Position numbers and translations under genes: made by a program. Positions 36,987 through 46,079 of a stretch of DNA of 64,000 bases are shown here, piece after piece; the first letter of the stretch is position 1, and every line of letters starts with the position of its first letter. The notes beneath the pieces were generated by a model, which saw only the letters and a program-made list of their open reading frames with translations, was not told the origin of the DNA and ran no database searches. The stretch lies in NCBI GenBank assembly GCA_039960995.1, contig JBDVKF010000026.1, forward strand, positions 22,877 through 86,876, in the 5' to 3' direction. This stretch comes from JABSSA01 sp039960995. Its GTDB lineage: Bacteria > Pseudomonadota > Alphaproteobacteria > Rhodobacterales > Rhodobacteraceae.

Positions 36987-37901
36987 TTAACTAAGGAACA
37001 ACCGCTTTAATGCGCCGAACTGGGATAAGCCGACACCGATCAAGATCAGGCACATTGCCCAAATCAAGCTGGGGGGCAGGGGTTCAGACAACAACCATGC
37101 CCCAAGAACAACCGACCAAACGGGCACCTGATAGTTTGTCAGGGACATGAAAACAGGTCCTGCTGTGCGAATGACCAAAACGCGCAGCAAGTTCGCCGCG
37201 GCTGTTGGAATTAAGCCTAAAAGGGCGATGACAATCAACGTGCGCGTGTCTGGCATTGTTGGCAGGCCTTCCTGCCACAATGCCATGGGAATGGTCATAC
37301 CTGCTGCGATAATCAGCAATACCGTCGAAAGCCCGATGGGATCCACTGCAGGCAATCTGCGCACAAGCACGGAAGACACACCGTAACAACAGGCCGCTGT
37401 CACACATGCGATGCGCCCTGCCGATTCCAGTTCGGCCCCGGTTGAATCAAACGCTTGCCCGCCAATAAGAACGCAAACGCCGCAAAACCCGATCAAGAAT
37501 CCAATGGCGCGGTGCTTGGTTATGCGTTCACCCGGCACCAAGAAATGCGCCAGCGGCAAAACCAACAATCCCACGCTGGCCATCGAAACCCCCGCAAATC
37601 CACTGGTCACAAACTGCTGACCCCACGCGAGCAACATAAATGGGATGGCCGTTGAAAATCCTCCGATTGCAACGACCGAAACCGCGGCGGATCGCCTTAG
37701 CGGGGCCTCAAACAGCTGCCCGCCCATCATTGGCCAGATGGCCAGCATAACCAGCACCGCAAAACAAATACGTCCCGCAGCCAGCCAATAGGGTGTCATC
37801 CCGTCCAAAGCGATTTCAGTGATCAGAAAAGTCCCACCCCAGGTCAACCCAAGTGCGGCGACCATGGCCCAACTTTTCCAAGAAATTTCAGGTGTTTGCA
37901 T
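36987..37901 (-). CDS. DMT-family (EamA) transporter
   Basis: 304 residues with about ten membrane helices in two EamA repeats (WGGTFLITEIALDGMTPYWLA at the start of the first; VWSVVLGAWLLSEPLPPS in the second). Probably exports small metabolites. ATG 37901 (MQTPEISW) is chosen; the frame reaches 37934, and neither start has a good ribosome binding site. No relation to the DMT gene at 15.6 kb beyond family. Confidence 0.83.
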   Translation of the reverse strand: MQTPEISWKSWAMVAALGLTWGGTFLITEIALDGMTPYWLAAGRICFAVLVMLAIWPMMGGQLFEAPLRRSAAVSVVAIGGFSTAIPFMLLAWGQQFVTSGFAGVSMASVGLLVLPLAHFLVPGERITKHRAIGFLIGFCGVCVLIGGQAFDSTGAELESAGRIACVTAACCYGVSSVLVRRLPAVDPIGLSTVLLIIAAGMTIPMALWQEGLPTMPDTRTLIVIALLGLIPTAAANLLRVLVIRTAGPVFMSLTNYQVPVWSVVLGAWLLSEPLPPSLIWAMCLILIGVGLSQFGALKRLFLS

Positions 37902-38063
37902 TTCGAACCAACCGTATGGTCGAATATTCATCATCGCAAGGTATTGATCGGGAATTTATAAGCGGATGACAATGTTGCGTTTCAAGGGGGTTGAAAAATT
38001 ACAGGCTGTAACGAGAAACCACCGGCACAATCAGGCTTAGATTTGCAACGAAACGAGGTTGGA

Positions 38064-38089
38064 AAACGCCCCGCAGATGCGGAGCGTTT
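38064..38089 (-). terminator. Intrinsic terminator of ilvC
   Basis: Read on the minus strand: AAACGCTCCGC - ATCT - GCGGGGCGTTTT, an 11-bp stem with one G-T style mismatch and a T run, starting about 24 bp after the ilvC stop. Confidence 0.75.
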
Positions 38090-38112
38090 GTGATCAGTTT
38101 GAAAGAACCGGA

Positions 38113-39135
38113 TTAGTTCTTTTCTTTATCGACCATTTTGCCAGCAGAGATCCAAGGCATCATGCCGCGCAGTTTTTCGCCAACTTCTTCGATTTGGTGC
38201 GCGTCGTTCATGCGACGTGTCCCTTTGAAGAACGCTTGACCTGTCTGGTTTTCAGACATGAAGTCACGCACGAATTTACCTGTTTGGATGTCGTGCAAGA
38301 TGGCTTTCATCTCTTTCTTGGTTTGCTCGTATGGCAGAACCCGTGGTCCAGAAACGTATTCGCCGTATTCGGCCGTATTCGAGATCGAGTAGTTCATGTT
38401 TGCGATGCCGCCTTCATAAATCAGATCTACGATCAGCTTCACTTCGTGCAAGCATTCGAAATATGCCATTTCAGGCGCATAACCAGCTTCGACCAGTGTT
38501 TCAAAGCCCATACGGATCAGTTCGACCAAACCACCACACAAAACCGCTTGTTCGCCGAACAAATCGGTTTCGCATTCTTCGCGGAAGTTGGTTTCGATGA
38601 TGCCAGAACGACCGCCACCGATGGCTGAACAATAGGACAGGCCAATTTCCAAAGCTTTGCCAGACGCGTCGTTGTCAACGGCAACAAGGCAAGGCACACC
38701 GCCACCTTTGGAATATTCGCCGCGCACGGTGTGCCCGGGGCCTTTGGGGGCCATCATGATGACGTCGACTGTGTCTTTTGGTTCGATCAGACCAAAATGC
38801 ACGTTCAAGCCATGAGCAAACGCCATGGCTGCGCCGTCTTTCAGGTTGTCATGCACGTATTTCTTATATGTTTCGGCCTGCAGCTCATCGGGCATTGTGA
38901 ACATGATCAGGTCGCACCAAGCAGCGGCTTCGGCGATACCCATAACCTTGAGGCCTTCGCCTTCGGCTTTGGCAGCTGATGCAGACCCTTCGCGCAGGGC
39001 AACAACAACGTTCTTGGCACCACTGTCACGCAAGTTCAGGGCGTGCGCATGGCCTTGGCTGCCATATCCCAGAATTGCAACTTTCATATCTTTGATCAGG
39101 TTCACATCGCAATCGCGATCATAATAGACCCGCAT
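38113..39135 (-). CDS. ilvC: Ketol-acid reductoisomerase
   Basis: 340 residues, class I KARI, second step of valine/isoleucine synthesis, NADPH-dependent. Seen: MRVYYDRDCDVNLIKDMKVAI at the start (in pieces), the Rossmann motif GYGSQGHAHALNLRDSG, PDELQ, MMAPKGPGH and the metal ligands in DLFGEQAVLCGG and FECLHEVKLIVDLIYEGG. ATG 39135 has GGAGGA upstream; the frame extends to 39237 but without support. Divergent from the Lrp/AsnC pair, which may regulate it. Confidence 0.97.
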   Translation of the reverse strand: MRVYYDRDCDVNLIKDMKVAILGYGSQGHAHALNLRDSGAKNVVVALREGSASAAKAEGEGLKVMGIAEAAAWCDLIMFTMPDELQAETYKKYVHDNLKDGAAMAFAHGLNVHFGLIEPKDTVDVIMMAPKGPGHTVRGEYSKGGGVPCLVAVDNDASGKALEIGLSYCSAIGGGRSGIIETNFREECETDLFGEQAVLCGGLVELIRMGFETLVEAGYAPEMAYFECLHEVKLIVDLIYEGGIANMNYSISNTAEYGEYVSGPRVLPYEQTKKEMKAILHDIQTGKFVRDFMSENQTGQAFFKGTRRMNDAHQIEEVGEKLRGMMPWISAGKMVDKEKN

Positions 39136-39223
39136 GTCGTATCCTCCGGTTTGATTTCTGGCTGCAGCATAAGGATGAAACACGCACTGGTCAGCGGTGA
39201 ATTTGTCATATATTTGGGTATTC

Positions 39224-39237
39224 ATGATCAAGATCAT
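39224..39237. promoter_or_regulatory. 14-bp palindrome between ilvC and the Lrp/AsnC pair
   Basis: ATGATC - AA - GATCAT, in the middle of the 131-bp divergent region and 29 bp before the first Lrp/AsnC gene. A candidate operator for the neighbouring regulators. Confidence 0.4.
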
Positions 39238-39266
39238 TCGTATAAATTTAACATTGACGAAAAATC

Positions 39267-39722
39267 ATGCTTAATGATGTGGATCGACGGATTTTGCGCC
39301 ATTGGCAGGCTGATCCAACCCTGGCACCCAGTGAGTTGGCAGAAAAGGCCCGCGTCACAGTCAATCAAGTCACACGACGACAAGCCCGCATGCAAGCGTC
39401 GGGTGTTGTAACAGGGATTGGCGCTGTGATCGATTGGTCAGCCCTTGGGTATGCCGTCGAGGTGTCGTTGCGTGTGACCCTAGATAAAGGGGAAAGCCGC
39501 GCGTTCGACGATTTCTTAAACGCGGCACGTGATGTGCCCGAGGTCATTGCGATCCAGACGTTTCTGGGGCGGGTTGATGTGCGCTTGGCTGTTATCGCCA
39601 AGGATATGACCCATTATCAGGATATCTATCGGACCCAAATTTTAAAGCTGCCTCATATCGCCGATATCGAAGCGTTGATGCATGTCGCTCGGATCAAAAA
39701 TGAAGAGGGGCTGCCTGTATGA
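39267..39722 (+). CDS. Lrp/AsnC-family regulator (first of two)
   Basis: 151 residues. N-terminal winged helix-turn-helix (DVDRRILRHWQADPTLAPSELAEKARVTVNQVTRRQ), then a RAM/AsnC ligand-binding ferredoxin fold (IDWSALGYAVEVSLRVTL, VPEVIAIQTFLGRVDVRLAVIA). Its 3' end overlaps the second regulator by ATGA. Divergent from ilvC, so amino-acid-responsive control is plausible. Confidence 0.9.
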   Translation: MLNDVDRRILRHWQADPTLAPSELAEKARVTVNQVTRRQARMQASGVVTGIGAVIDWSALGYAVEVSLRVTLDKGESRAFDDFLNAARDVPEVIAIQTFLGRVDVRLAVIAKDMTHYQDIYRTQILKLPHIADIEALMHVARIKNEEGLPV

Positions 39723-40180
39723 TCGAATTGGATGATATTGACAGGGCAGTTTTAAATGAGCTTGTGAAAAACGCGTCACAAGGGGCAGGGGCCGTTGGCC
39801 GTTCGGTTGGATTGTCTCAACCTGCGGCGTGGCGACGGATCAAACGTTTGACGGATGCCGGGGTGATCCAAGGACGACGTTTGCGTGTGAATGCAGAGGC
39901 GGTTGGATACAGTGTGACAGTTTTCCTTGGTGTAAAGCTTGCCCGTAAAGGGGGCATTAGCCTTGAAGATTTTGAACGTGCAGTCATGGCCATCCCAGAA
40001 GTGCAAACAGTCGAACATGTTTTGGGCATGTACGATTACCGTTTGCGCGTCGTTGCGCGGGATTTGCCGGACTTTGAACGCATATTGCGTCGCCGCATTA
40101 TGACATTACCTGGTGCGGGTGATGTCGAGGCAAATGTGTTGCTGAGCGAAGAACGACGCCCCGGACCGATTGGGTGTTAG
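39719..40180 (+). CDS. Lrp/AsnC-family regulator (second of two)
   Basis: 153 residues with the same two domains: DDIDRAVLNELVKNASQGAGAVGRSVGLSQPAAWRRIKRL (HTH) and IPEVQTVEHVLGMYDYRLRVVARD. It is not a recent duplicate of its neighbour, since identity is low. Two coupled Lrp proteins may form hetero-oligomers. An aminotransferase gene follows 90 bp downstream on the same strand. Confidence 0.9.
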   Translation: MIELDDIDRAVLNELVKNASQGAGAVGRSVGLSQPAAWRRIKRLTDAGVIQGRRLRVNAEAVGYSVTVFLGVKLARKGGISLEDFERAVMAIPEVQTVEHVLGMYDYRLRVVARDLPDFERILRRRIMTLPGAGDVEANVLLSEERRPGPIGC

Positions 40181-40269
40181 TCTGATTTGACCTTCCCAAG
40201 CAAATGTAGCCTTTGCACCCAGAGCAATGTCGGCTTACATCAATGCAAACGAAAACAGGGAGCATTCAA

Positions 40270-41397
40270 ATGCCTGCACTGCTGGACCATGTCGACCCGG
40301 GTGGAATGGACGAATTTTCGGTCGTTTTCACCGACCGATCACTTAATCACATGAGCGCGAATTTCCAGCAGGTGATGCGGGATATTTCGAGCATGCTCAA
40401 AGATGTATATTCGGCGGACGGTGTCGTTGTCGTACCGGGCGGTGGGACCTTTGGCATGGAAGCTGTCGCGCGACAGTTCGCGCGAGGCGAAAACGTTCTG
40501 GTTGTGCGGAACGGATGGTTTTCTTACCGCTGGAGCCAGATATTTGAAGCCGGTGGGTTGGCTGCATCTGCGACTGTGCTGAAGGCGCGTCAGGCAGGCA
40601 ATGCATCGCCTTCACCGTTCGCGCCACCACCGATAGCTGAAGTTGTGGCGCGTATCCAGGAAGAGCGACCCGGAATTGTGTTTGCACCACATGTGGAGAC
40701 ATCGGCTGGGGTGATTTTGCCGGAGGATTACATCGCGGAAATGGCGCGGGCTGCGCATGATGTGGGTGCGTTGATGGTTTTGGATTGCATTGCCAGCGGC
40801 TGTGTATGGATCGACATGAAAACTCTTGGCGTGGATGTGTTGATATCTGCCCCTCAAAAAGGCTGGTCAGCGCAACCTTGTGCCGGTTTGGTGATGTTGT
40901 CTGAAAGCGCATTGGCGCGATTGGAAGAAACGTCTTCTGATAGTTTCGCGATAGACCTCAAGAAATGGCATCAGATCATGCAAGCATATGAGAACGGCGG
41001 GCATGCGTATCATGCGACGATGCCCACAGATGCATTGCAGGCCTTTCGCGACACCATGCTGGAAACGCGGGATTACGGGTTTGAACGCTTGAAGGATGCA
41101 CAATGGGCATTGGGCGATGCTGTACGCGGTTTGCTTACGGAAAAAGGCATCGTTTCGGTTGCTGCGGACGGGTTCGGCGCACCGGGGGTTGTTGTGAGTT
41201 ACACGCAAGACCCGGACATTCAAAATGGCAAACGCTTTGCAGCGGAAGGTATGCAAATCGCGGCGGGTGTGCCGTTGCAATGCGATGAGCCTGATGACTT
41301 CCGGACGTTCCGTCTGGGCCTGTTTGGGTTGGATAAATTGTATGATGTTGATGCGACAGTGGCGCGATTGAACCGCGTGGTTGATCAGGTCTTATAG
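40270..41397 (+). CDS. Class V aminotransferase
   Basis: 375 residues. Fold type I PLP enzyme; GGGTFGMEAVARQF, HVETSAGVILP, LDCIASGCVW and the PLP lysine in SAPQKGWSAQP (K197). It belongs with the alanine/serine-glyoxylate and aminoethylphosphonate-type branch, but is clearly different from the enzyme at 1.1 kb. Substrate unknown. ATG 40270 follows AGGGAG; in-frame starts at 40213 and 40243 are less likely. Placed after two Lrp regulators, it is probably their target or partner. Confidence 0.85.
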   Translation: MPALLDHVDPGGMDEFSVVFTDRSLNHMSANFQQVMRDISSMLKDVYSADGVVVVPGGGTFGMEAVARQFARGENVLVVRNGWFSYRWSQIFEAGGLAASATVLKARQAGNASPSPFAPPPIAEVVARIQEERPGIVFAPHVETSAGVILPEDYIAEMARAAHDVGALMVLDCIASGCVWIDMKTLGVDVLISAPQKGWSAQPCAGLVMLSESALARLEETSSDSFAIDLKKWHQIMQAYENGGHAYHATMPTDALQAFRDTMLETRDYGFERLKDAQWALGDAVRGLLTEKGIVSVAADGFGAPGVVVSYTQDPDIQNGKRFAAEGMQIAAGVPLQCDEPDDFRTFRLGLFGLDKLYDVDATVARLNRVVDQVL

Positions 41398-41450
41398 GGT
41401 CGGGGCGGTTCTGTTTGCACAATGTGCAAATGCGCCCGCCCACCGACCCT
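41396..41450. repeat. Palindromic element, copy 1
   Basis: 55 bp between convergent genes. Outer arms AGGGTCGG / CCGACCCT, inner palindrome TTTGCACAATGTGCAAA (41414-41430). It shares TCTGTTTG and the right arm (AAATGCGCCC, CCCACCGACCC) with the element at 56393. May act as a two-way terminator. Confidence 0.75.
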
Positions 41451-41455
41451 GACAG

Positions 41456-42664
41456 TCAACCTTGATCGCGCAGGCCCAGTCCCATTTGCATCAGCATTTT
41501 TCGGACTGGGGTTGCTGCGTAAAGGGCGTTCAGTCCTGCGGCACGTGCGTCTCGCAAGGCTGGTGTTTTGAATTGACTGACCCGGTTGAGCAGATCAATG
41601 CCTGACACACGCAGGCGGATGTCTTTGGCTCGTGCTTTTTCGTATGCGTCCAACATGTGTCGTGTTCCGAGGCCAGCAGGATCGTTTTGTGACAACGATA
41701 AAAGGGATGCGGTGTCTGTCAGGCTCATATTGAGGCCTTGCGCGCCGATTGGTGGCACGACATGCGCCGCTTCTGCGATGAGGGCAAGACGCGTCGCGGT
41801 AAACTCACGCGCGTGTTGTGAGATAATGGGCCAGATGCTGCGTTGCGTTGCCAGAGTTAAGGGGCCGAAGATGTGGCAGGATCGTTCGGACATTTCGGCT
41901 TCAAAGGCGTCTTGGGGCAGTTCGAAACGTCGCAAACATGCGTTCGCGTCATCCATCCAAACGACAGCGGATGCGGGCATACCATCGCGGTCCGGTAATG
42001 GAACCAACGTAAACGGACCACCCGTGCGGTGAATTTCGGTTGAGACATTCTCGTGAGGGACGGTGTGCGTTACTGCAAAGGCAAGCGCCTTTTGTCCATA
42101 TCGCCGCGTTGTGACGTCAATACCTGCGGCTTTGCGCATAGGGGACTCGCGCCCATCTGCGGCAATCACAAGCCGTGTTTTGACAGTTTGGCCGGTGCTG
42201 AGTTTCACGCGTGCGCTGCTGGTTCGTCCCAAGTAATTGGTGGTCGAAGCACCCGGTTGGAATGTGACCGACGGAATATCTTTTAAGCGCGCGACCATTT
42301 CACGACGCAAAAGCCAGTTTGGCAAATTCCATCCGAACGGCAGGTTGGACACGTCGCTGGACCTAAAGTCTTTGATGATCCGGGCATTCGGGTCTTTGCC
42401 GCCAGCATCAATAATTCGCATCGTTTCAAGTGCGGCCGCGTGTGGAGCAAGGGATGCCCAAAGCCCGGCCGCTTCGAGCATGCGTTGGCCGGGTTGGAGG
42501 ATTGCGGTTGTTCGCATGTCCGCGCCCGTGGCTTTTGCGGAGGTCACGGGGGGCGTTGGATCAACGCAAAGGACAGAAAAGCCATTCTGCCCAAAAGCAG
42601 CGGTGGTTATCAGCCCAGCAATCCCGCCCCCGGACACGACAATATCGTAATCAAACGCTTGCAT
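41456..42664 (-). CDS. UbiH/UbiF-family FAD monooxygenase
   Basis: 402 residues. N-terminal FAD-binding GGGIAGLITTAAFGQNG, the second motif VIAADGRESPMRKAAGI, and the third AEAAHVVPPIGAQGLNMSLTD (normally GDAAH; here E replaces D). The family hydroxylates the ring of ubiquinone precursors at the inner membrane. Which ring position cannot be read. Ends 6 bp from the palindromic element shared with the convergent aminotransferase. Confidence 0.88.
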   Translation of the reverse strand: MQAFDYDIVVSGGGIAGLITTAAFGQNGFSVLCVDPTPPVTSAKATGADMRTTAILQPGQRMLEAAGLWASLAPHAAALETMRIIDAGGKDPNARIIKDFRSSDVSNLPFGWNLPNWLLRREMVARLKDIPSVTFQPGASTTNYLGRTSSARVKLSTGQTVKTRLVIAADGRESPMRKAAGIDVTTRRYGQKALAFAVTHTVPHENVSTEIHRTGGPFTLVPLPDRDGMPASAVVWMDDANACLRRFELPQDAFEAEMSERSCHIFGPLTLATQRSIWPIISQHAREFTATRLALIAEAAHVVPPIGAQGLNMSLTDTASLLSLSQNDPAGLGTRHMLDAYEKARAKDIRLRVSGIDLLNRVSQFKTPALRDARAAGLNALYAATPVRKMLMQMGLGLRDQG

Positions 42665-42713
42665 ACTGTCCTATGTAGCCATCGTTTTGGGATGCGCAAA
42701 GCGGCATCCTGTC

Positions 42714-43361
42714 CTAGGTGTGGAGTTGGCGCAAAAAGGAGGCGAGGTCGTCAGTGTGGAATTCAATATGCGGTTCTTTAATTGACGTCTCTGCGACATG
42801 TACCGTTTTGACGCCGATGTCGAAGGGGGCAATGAGATTGCGTGCCTCGTCTTCGAACATGGCCGCGCGGTTTGGTGAAAGGCCATCCAAGCCAAAAACG
42901 GTTTGAAACGCCGCCAATTCAGGTTTGGGAAGAAAGCCCGCGTGTTCAACGCCATAGACAGCATCAAATTGTCCGGACAATCCGCGCGCAGCGATGACGC
43001 GTTCAGCATAGGGAGCACATCCATTTGTGTAGACGATTTTGCGCCCAGGCAGATTGGCGATTGCGTCGGCGAGGTCATGATCTAGCTCTAAGTGATCTAG
43101 TGAAATGTCATGAACATCAGTTAGATATGGTGCCGGATCGACATCATGTTCACGCATCAGTCCGGCAAGGGTTGTTCCGTAGCGCTGCCAATATTCCAAT
43201 CGTAACGTATTTGCCGTTGCTTCATCGACGTTCAACGCAGACATAACGTATTTGGTCATCCGCACTTCGATTTGATCAAACAGGCGGGCACGCGGTGGGT
43301 ACAATGTGTTGTCTAGGTCAAAAACCCAAACGTTCACATGTGAGAAAGATGATTTGGGCAT
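42714..43361 (-). CDS. Pyrimidine 5'-nucleotidase (HAD, SDT1-like)
   Basis: 215 residues. HAD motif I VFDLDNTLYPP, motif II YTNGCAPYAERV, motif III Lys in FLPKPELAAF, motif IV MFEDEARNL. The DLDNTLYP form is characteristic of the pyrimidine 5'-nucleotidase group that removes phosphate from UMP/CMP. Same strand as and ~50 bp upstream of the UbiH-like gene. Confidence 0.85.
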   Translation of the reverse strand: MPKSSFSHVNVWVFDLDNTLYPPRARLFDQIEVRMTKYVMSALNVDEATANTLRLEYWQRYGTTLAGLMREHDVDPAPYLTDVHDISLDHLELDHDLADAIANLPGRKIVYTNGCAPYAERVIAARGLSGQFDAVYGVEHAGFLPKPELAAFQTVFGLDGLSPNRAAMFEDEARNLIAPFDIGVKTVHVAETSIKEPHIEFHTDDLASFLRQLHT

Positions 43362-43384
43362 ATTGCGGTTTTAACTTCCATGTC

Positions 43385-43418
43385 CGTCTTGAACCAGAGA
43401 TCGTCTTGAGCCAGAGGT
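43385..43418. repeat. Tandem 17-bp repeat upstream of the GntR gene
   Basis: CGTCTTGAACCAGAGAT and CGTCTTGAGCCAGAGGT, directly adjacent, two differences, in the 130-bp divergent region between the nucleotidase and the GntR-family gene. Possible regulator binding sites. Confidence 0.55.
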
Positions 43419-43491
43419 CGACGCTTGGGCTTGGTCTACACCTCGACCTGCGTTAATAAAAGAAAAACAGATATTTGGAACAGGAATTTCA

Positions 43492-44139
43492 GTGTCCCGT
43501 CAGGTCCCGAAAGACGCATATTCTTTGATCTTGGACGCGATTGACATTGGTGTGTTCAAGCCAGGCGATCGGCTTGTTGAAAGCGAATTGGCAGATCGGT
43601 TTGGAGTATCTAGAACGCCCATCCGCGAAGCTTTGCAGCGGTTGGAAACGCAATCTCTTTTGTCCCGCGACGGGCGCAGCCTGATTGTTGCGTCTTTGGA
43701 TCACAACCAAATGGCTGAACTGTATGTTGTGCGCCGGGAACTGGAAGGATTGGCCGCGTCGCTTGCGGCGCGTCATGCGACCGAAGAAGAAACCAGTATA
43801 TTGCGCGAGATGGTTGAGGTCGACAATTTATTGGTCGATGATCCACCTGCTTTGGCGCGTGCAAACCGGAGGTTTCACAAGCAAGTGCATTTGGCTTCTC
43901 ATAATCGGTACCTCGTGCAGCAGCTCGATTTAGTCTATCGCACCATGGCGTTGATGGCGACAACATCGCTTGCCGCTGTGGGGCGGACGCGCATTGCTCA
44001 GACCGAACACGATCTGATTGTAAAAGCGATTGAACAAAAAGACGAAGCGTCAGCCGGGGCGGCGTTGCGTGAACACATATCGGTCGCGTTCATGACCCGC
44101 CTCAAGCAGGATGCCGAAGCCAGACGGGAAAAGAACTGA
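43492..44139 (+). CDS. GntR-family regulator (FCD/FadR subfamily)
   Basis: 215 residues. N-terminal winged HTH (PGDRLVESELADRFGVSRTPIREALQRLE) and a helical FCD ligand domain (HNQMAELYVVRRELEGLAA, ANRRFHKQVHLASHN, HDLIVKAIEQKD). FCD proteins usually bind carboxylic acids. GTG start at 43492 with AGGAA six bases ahead; no ATG gives the HTH. Target unknown; a 17-bp tandem repeat lies 75-105 bp upstream. Confidence 0.9.
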   Translation: MSRQVPKDAYSLILDAIDIGVFKPGDRLVESELADRFGVSRTPIREALQRLETQSLLSRDGRSLIVASLDHNQMAELYVVRRELEGLAASLAARHATEEETSILREMVEVDNLLVDDPPALARANRRFHKQVHLASHNRYLVQQLDLVYRTMALMATTSLAAVGRTRIAQTEHDLIVKAIEQKDEASAGAALREHISVAFMTRLKQDAEARREKN

Positions 44140-44145
44140 TCGACC

Positions 44146-46008
44146 TTATTCGATGCCGTGATCCGTTTTGTCCCAGTAAAATGGCCGTAAAACCAATTCA
44201 AATAACGCTTTGTATGCGGCAAGAGCCCCTAGCGTGAAATAAAATGGCATCGTGATGACCCATGGAACCAAGTGCCGGTGCGTGCGAGAAGAAACTGCCG
44301 ATACGCCGATTAGAATGTTCAATAGTTCAGAAAACAAAAAGAACATCGCGACAAATTTGATAGCCATTCCGTTCAAGGTGTCATCCATGACATGGGGTAG
44401 GCCAAATATGGGCAACCAGAAGGTCCATAAAAGTGGCAAAGCGGCAAATTGGGAAACCGTCGCTAGAAAAATAACTTGAATGCCAATGAAACCACGCAAC
44501 CCGACGTCTCGCAGCAATACGCGTGGGTTTCGCATATGAACAAAGTAAGTGACCAAAAATCCTTTTAACCAGCGTGATCGTTGACGTACCCAAGGCCACG
44601 CACGACAGTTTGCTTCTTCTTCTGTAACTGTTTCCAACAGCTCAGTTGAATATCCTCGTCGCGCGAGCCGAACGCCAAGGTCAGCGTCCTCAGTTACGTT
44701 ATGCGCATCCCATCCGCCCAGTTTTTCAAGGATATCTTTGCGAAAAAACAATGTTGTCCCGCCAAGAGGAATGGGCAACCCTAGTCGTGACATACCCGGC
44801 ATGACGAACCGCCACCATGTTGCGTATTCAATGGCAAAGCATCGGGCGATCCAGTTTTTGCGGGAATTGTAATAATCAAGCATCCCTTGCAAACAGGCGA
44901 CATTGGCGGGGGCGTGATGGAACCGCAGGACAACTTTTTCAATTTGGTTTGGCTCGGGTGCATCTTCGGCATCCCATACGCCGACGATTGGACCGTGACA
45001 GAAATCCAACGCGTAATTTAAGGCGCGGGGTTTGGTTGTGATTCCACCGTCATCGGGTACTTCCAAAACAGACATCCAATGCGGCAGTTTCGTTCGTCTC
45101 AATGTCTCTCGGGTGATCCAATCTTTTGCTTCAAGGACCAGCAATACGTTCAACAAACTTTTGGGATAAGTCAGGCTAGCGAGGCGTTTGATGAGATGAG
45201 AAGCGATCTCTTCTTCTTTATAAAGAGGCACGATGACCGAGACCCGAGGAAGGCGGAATGGCAATTCTTCGGGTGTAAAAACCTGCTTGTTAAAAGTGGT
45301 GTGTGCAACTTGAGTTCCAAAGGCCAATGCCTTTAACCCGGTGGCAAGAGCAAGTGTGAACACCCCCCATACCAATAACACGGAAAATGTCGTCACAGGG
45401 GCCAGGAGGGCAGCTATGCATAATAGTGCGATGGCAAACGCGGCCAGCTTCGAGCGGCGTTGCAGACGACTTGTCCAAAGGCGTGCACTTTCCGCTTCTG
45501 GCAAGCGATTGATGGCTTTTTCAGTAAGTTCGTCGCCGTAAAGACGACCTAGATAAGCGTGTATTTGTGCCGTTGGTGCGACAACCGGAAGGATAGGGGG
45601 CAGCAGATCCCCTAATTTGTCACGCAAGGAGCGCATATCCTTAGGATGGGTTGTTGCGACCAACAAAGTGTCGCCAATCCAACGCCAAGGTACAATCTCG
45701 TGTTTGATGCAAAGATGAGATGGTAAAGCCGAGGACATTGTTTGCGAAGGCGGATTTACAGACAGATCAACTCGGTCTGCATGGCTTTGAATGCATAGGC
45801 ATGACAACACGTCGCTTGGGGTCATCCGACCTTCGGCAACCAGTATGTCCCCCAAACGTGCGTCAACATTGCGCTGAATGGTCAGGGCACGCACAAGATC
45901 GCTATTCGAGATGATTCCAGAATCGACCAGAATGCGTCCAAATAAACGTGGTGGTGCTGGTTCTGAAACCTGACGCGCATCAACAAGGCGCAGACGAGGA
46001 TCACTCAT
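44146..46008 (-). CDS. MshEN (GspE_N)-domain glycosyltransferase family 2
   Basis: 620 residues. Residues 22-74 hold two 24-residue MshEN motifs (LFGRILVDSG...LTIQ, 22-45; RLGDILVAEG...LCIQ, 51-74) with the exact 5-residue spacer (46-50); MshEN domains bind cyclic di-GMP. Two helices follow at ~188-230. The GT2 domain has VSVIVPLYKEEE (257-267), DAED (346-349), TED (439-441) and QRSRW (476-480), so it should be active and processive; C-terminal helices lie at ~500-610. It likely makes or exports an exopolysaccharide under c-di-GMP control. The first motif has L for the usual R. No polysaccharide operon surrounds it. A CtrA-type box lies 72 bp upstream. Confidence 0.85.
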   Translation of the reverse strand: MSDPRLRLVDARQVSEPAPPRLFGRILVDSGIISNSDLVRALTIQRNVDARLGDILVAEGRMTPSDVLSCLCIQSHADRVDLSVNPPSQTMSSALPSHLCIKHEIVPWRWIGDTLLVATTHPKDMRSLRDKLGDLLPPILPVVAPTAQIHAYLGRLYGDELTEKAINRLPEAESARLWTSRLQRRSKLAAFAIALLCIAALLAPVTTFSVLLVWGVFTLALATGLKALAFGTQVAHTTFNKQVFTPEELPFRLPRVSVIVPLYKEEEIASHLIKRLASLTYPKSLLNVLLVLEAKDWITRETLRRTKLPHWMSVLEVPDDGGITTKPRALNYALDFCHGPIVGVWDAEDAPEPNQIEKVVLRFHHAPANVACLQGMLDYYNSRKNWIARCFAIEYATWWRFVMPGMSRLGLPIPLGGTTLFFRKDILEKLGGWDAHNVTEDADLGVRLARRGYSTELLETVTEEEANCRAWPWVRQRSRWLKGFLVTYFVHMRNPRVLLRDVGLRGFIGIQVIFLATVSQFAALPLLWTFWLPIFGLPHVMDDTLNGMAIKFVAMFFLFSELLNILIGVSAVSSRTHRHLVPWVITMPFYFTLGALAAYKALFELVLRPFYWDKTDHGIE

Positions 46009-46079
46009 GATCCATAACCCTTCCCAGCGCAGCCGATCCCACCCGGCACATACGCAGGGGTGACGCTGTCAAAGCAGGG

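Noticed and set aside
39136..39237. Longer ilvC start at 39237
   Set aside because: The extra 34 residues are not KARI-like and cross the palindrome; ATG 39135 has a strong GGAGGA.
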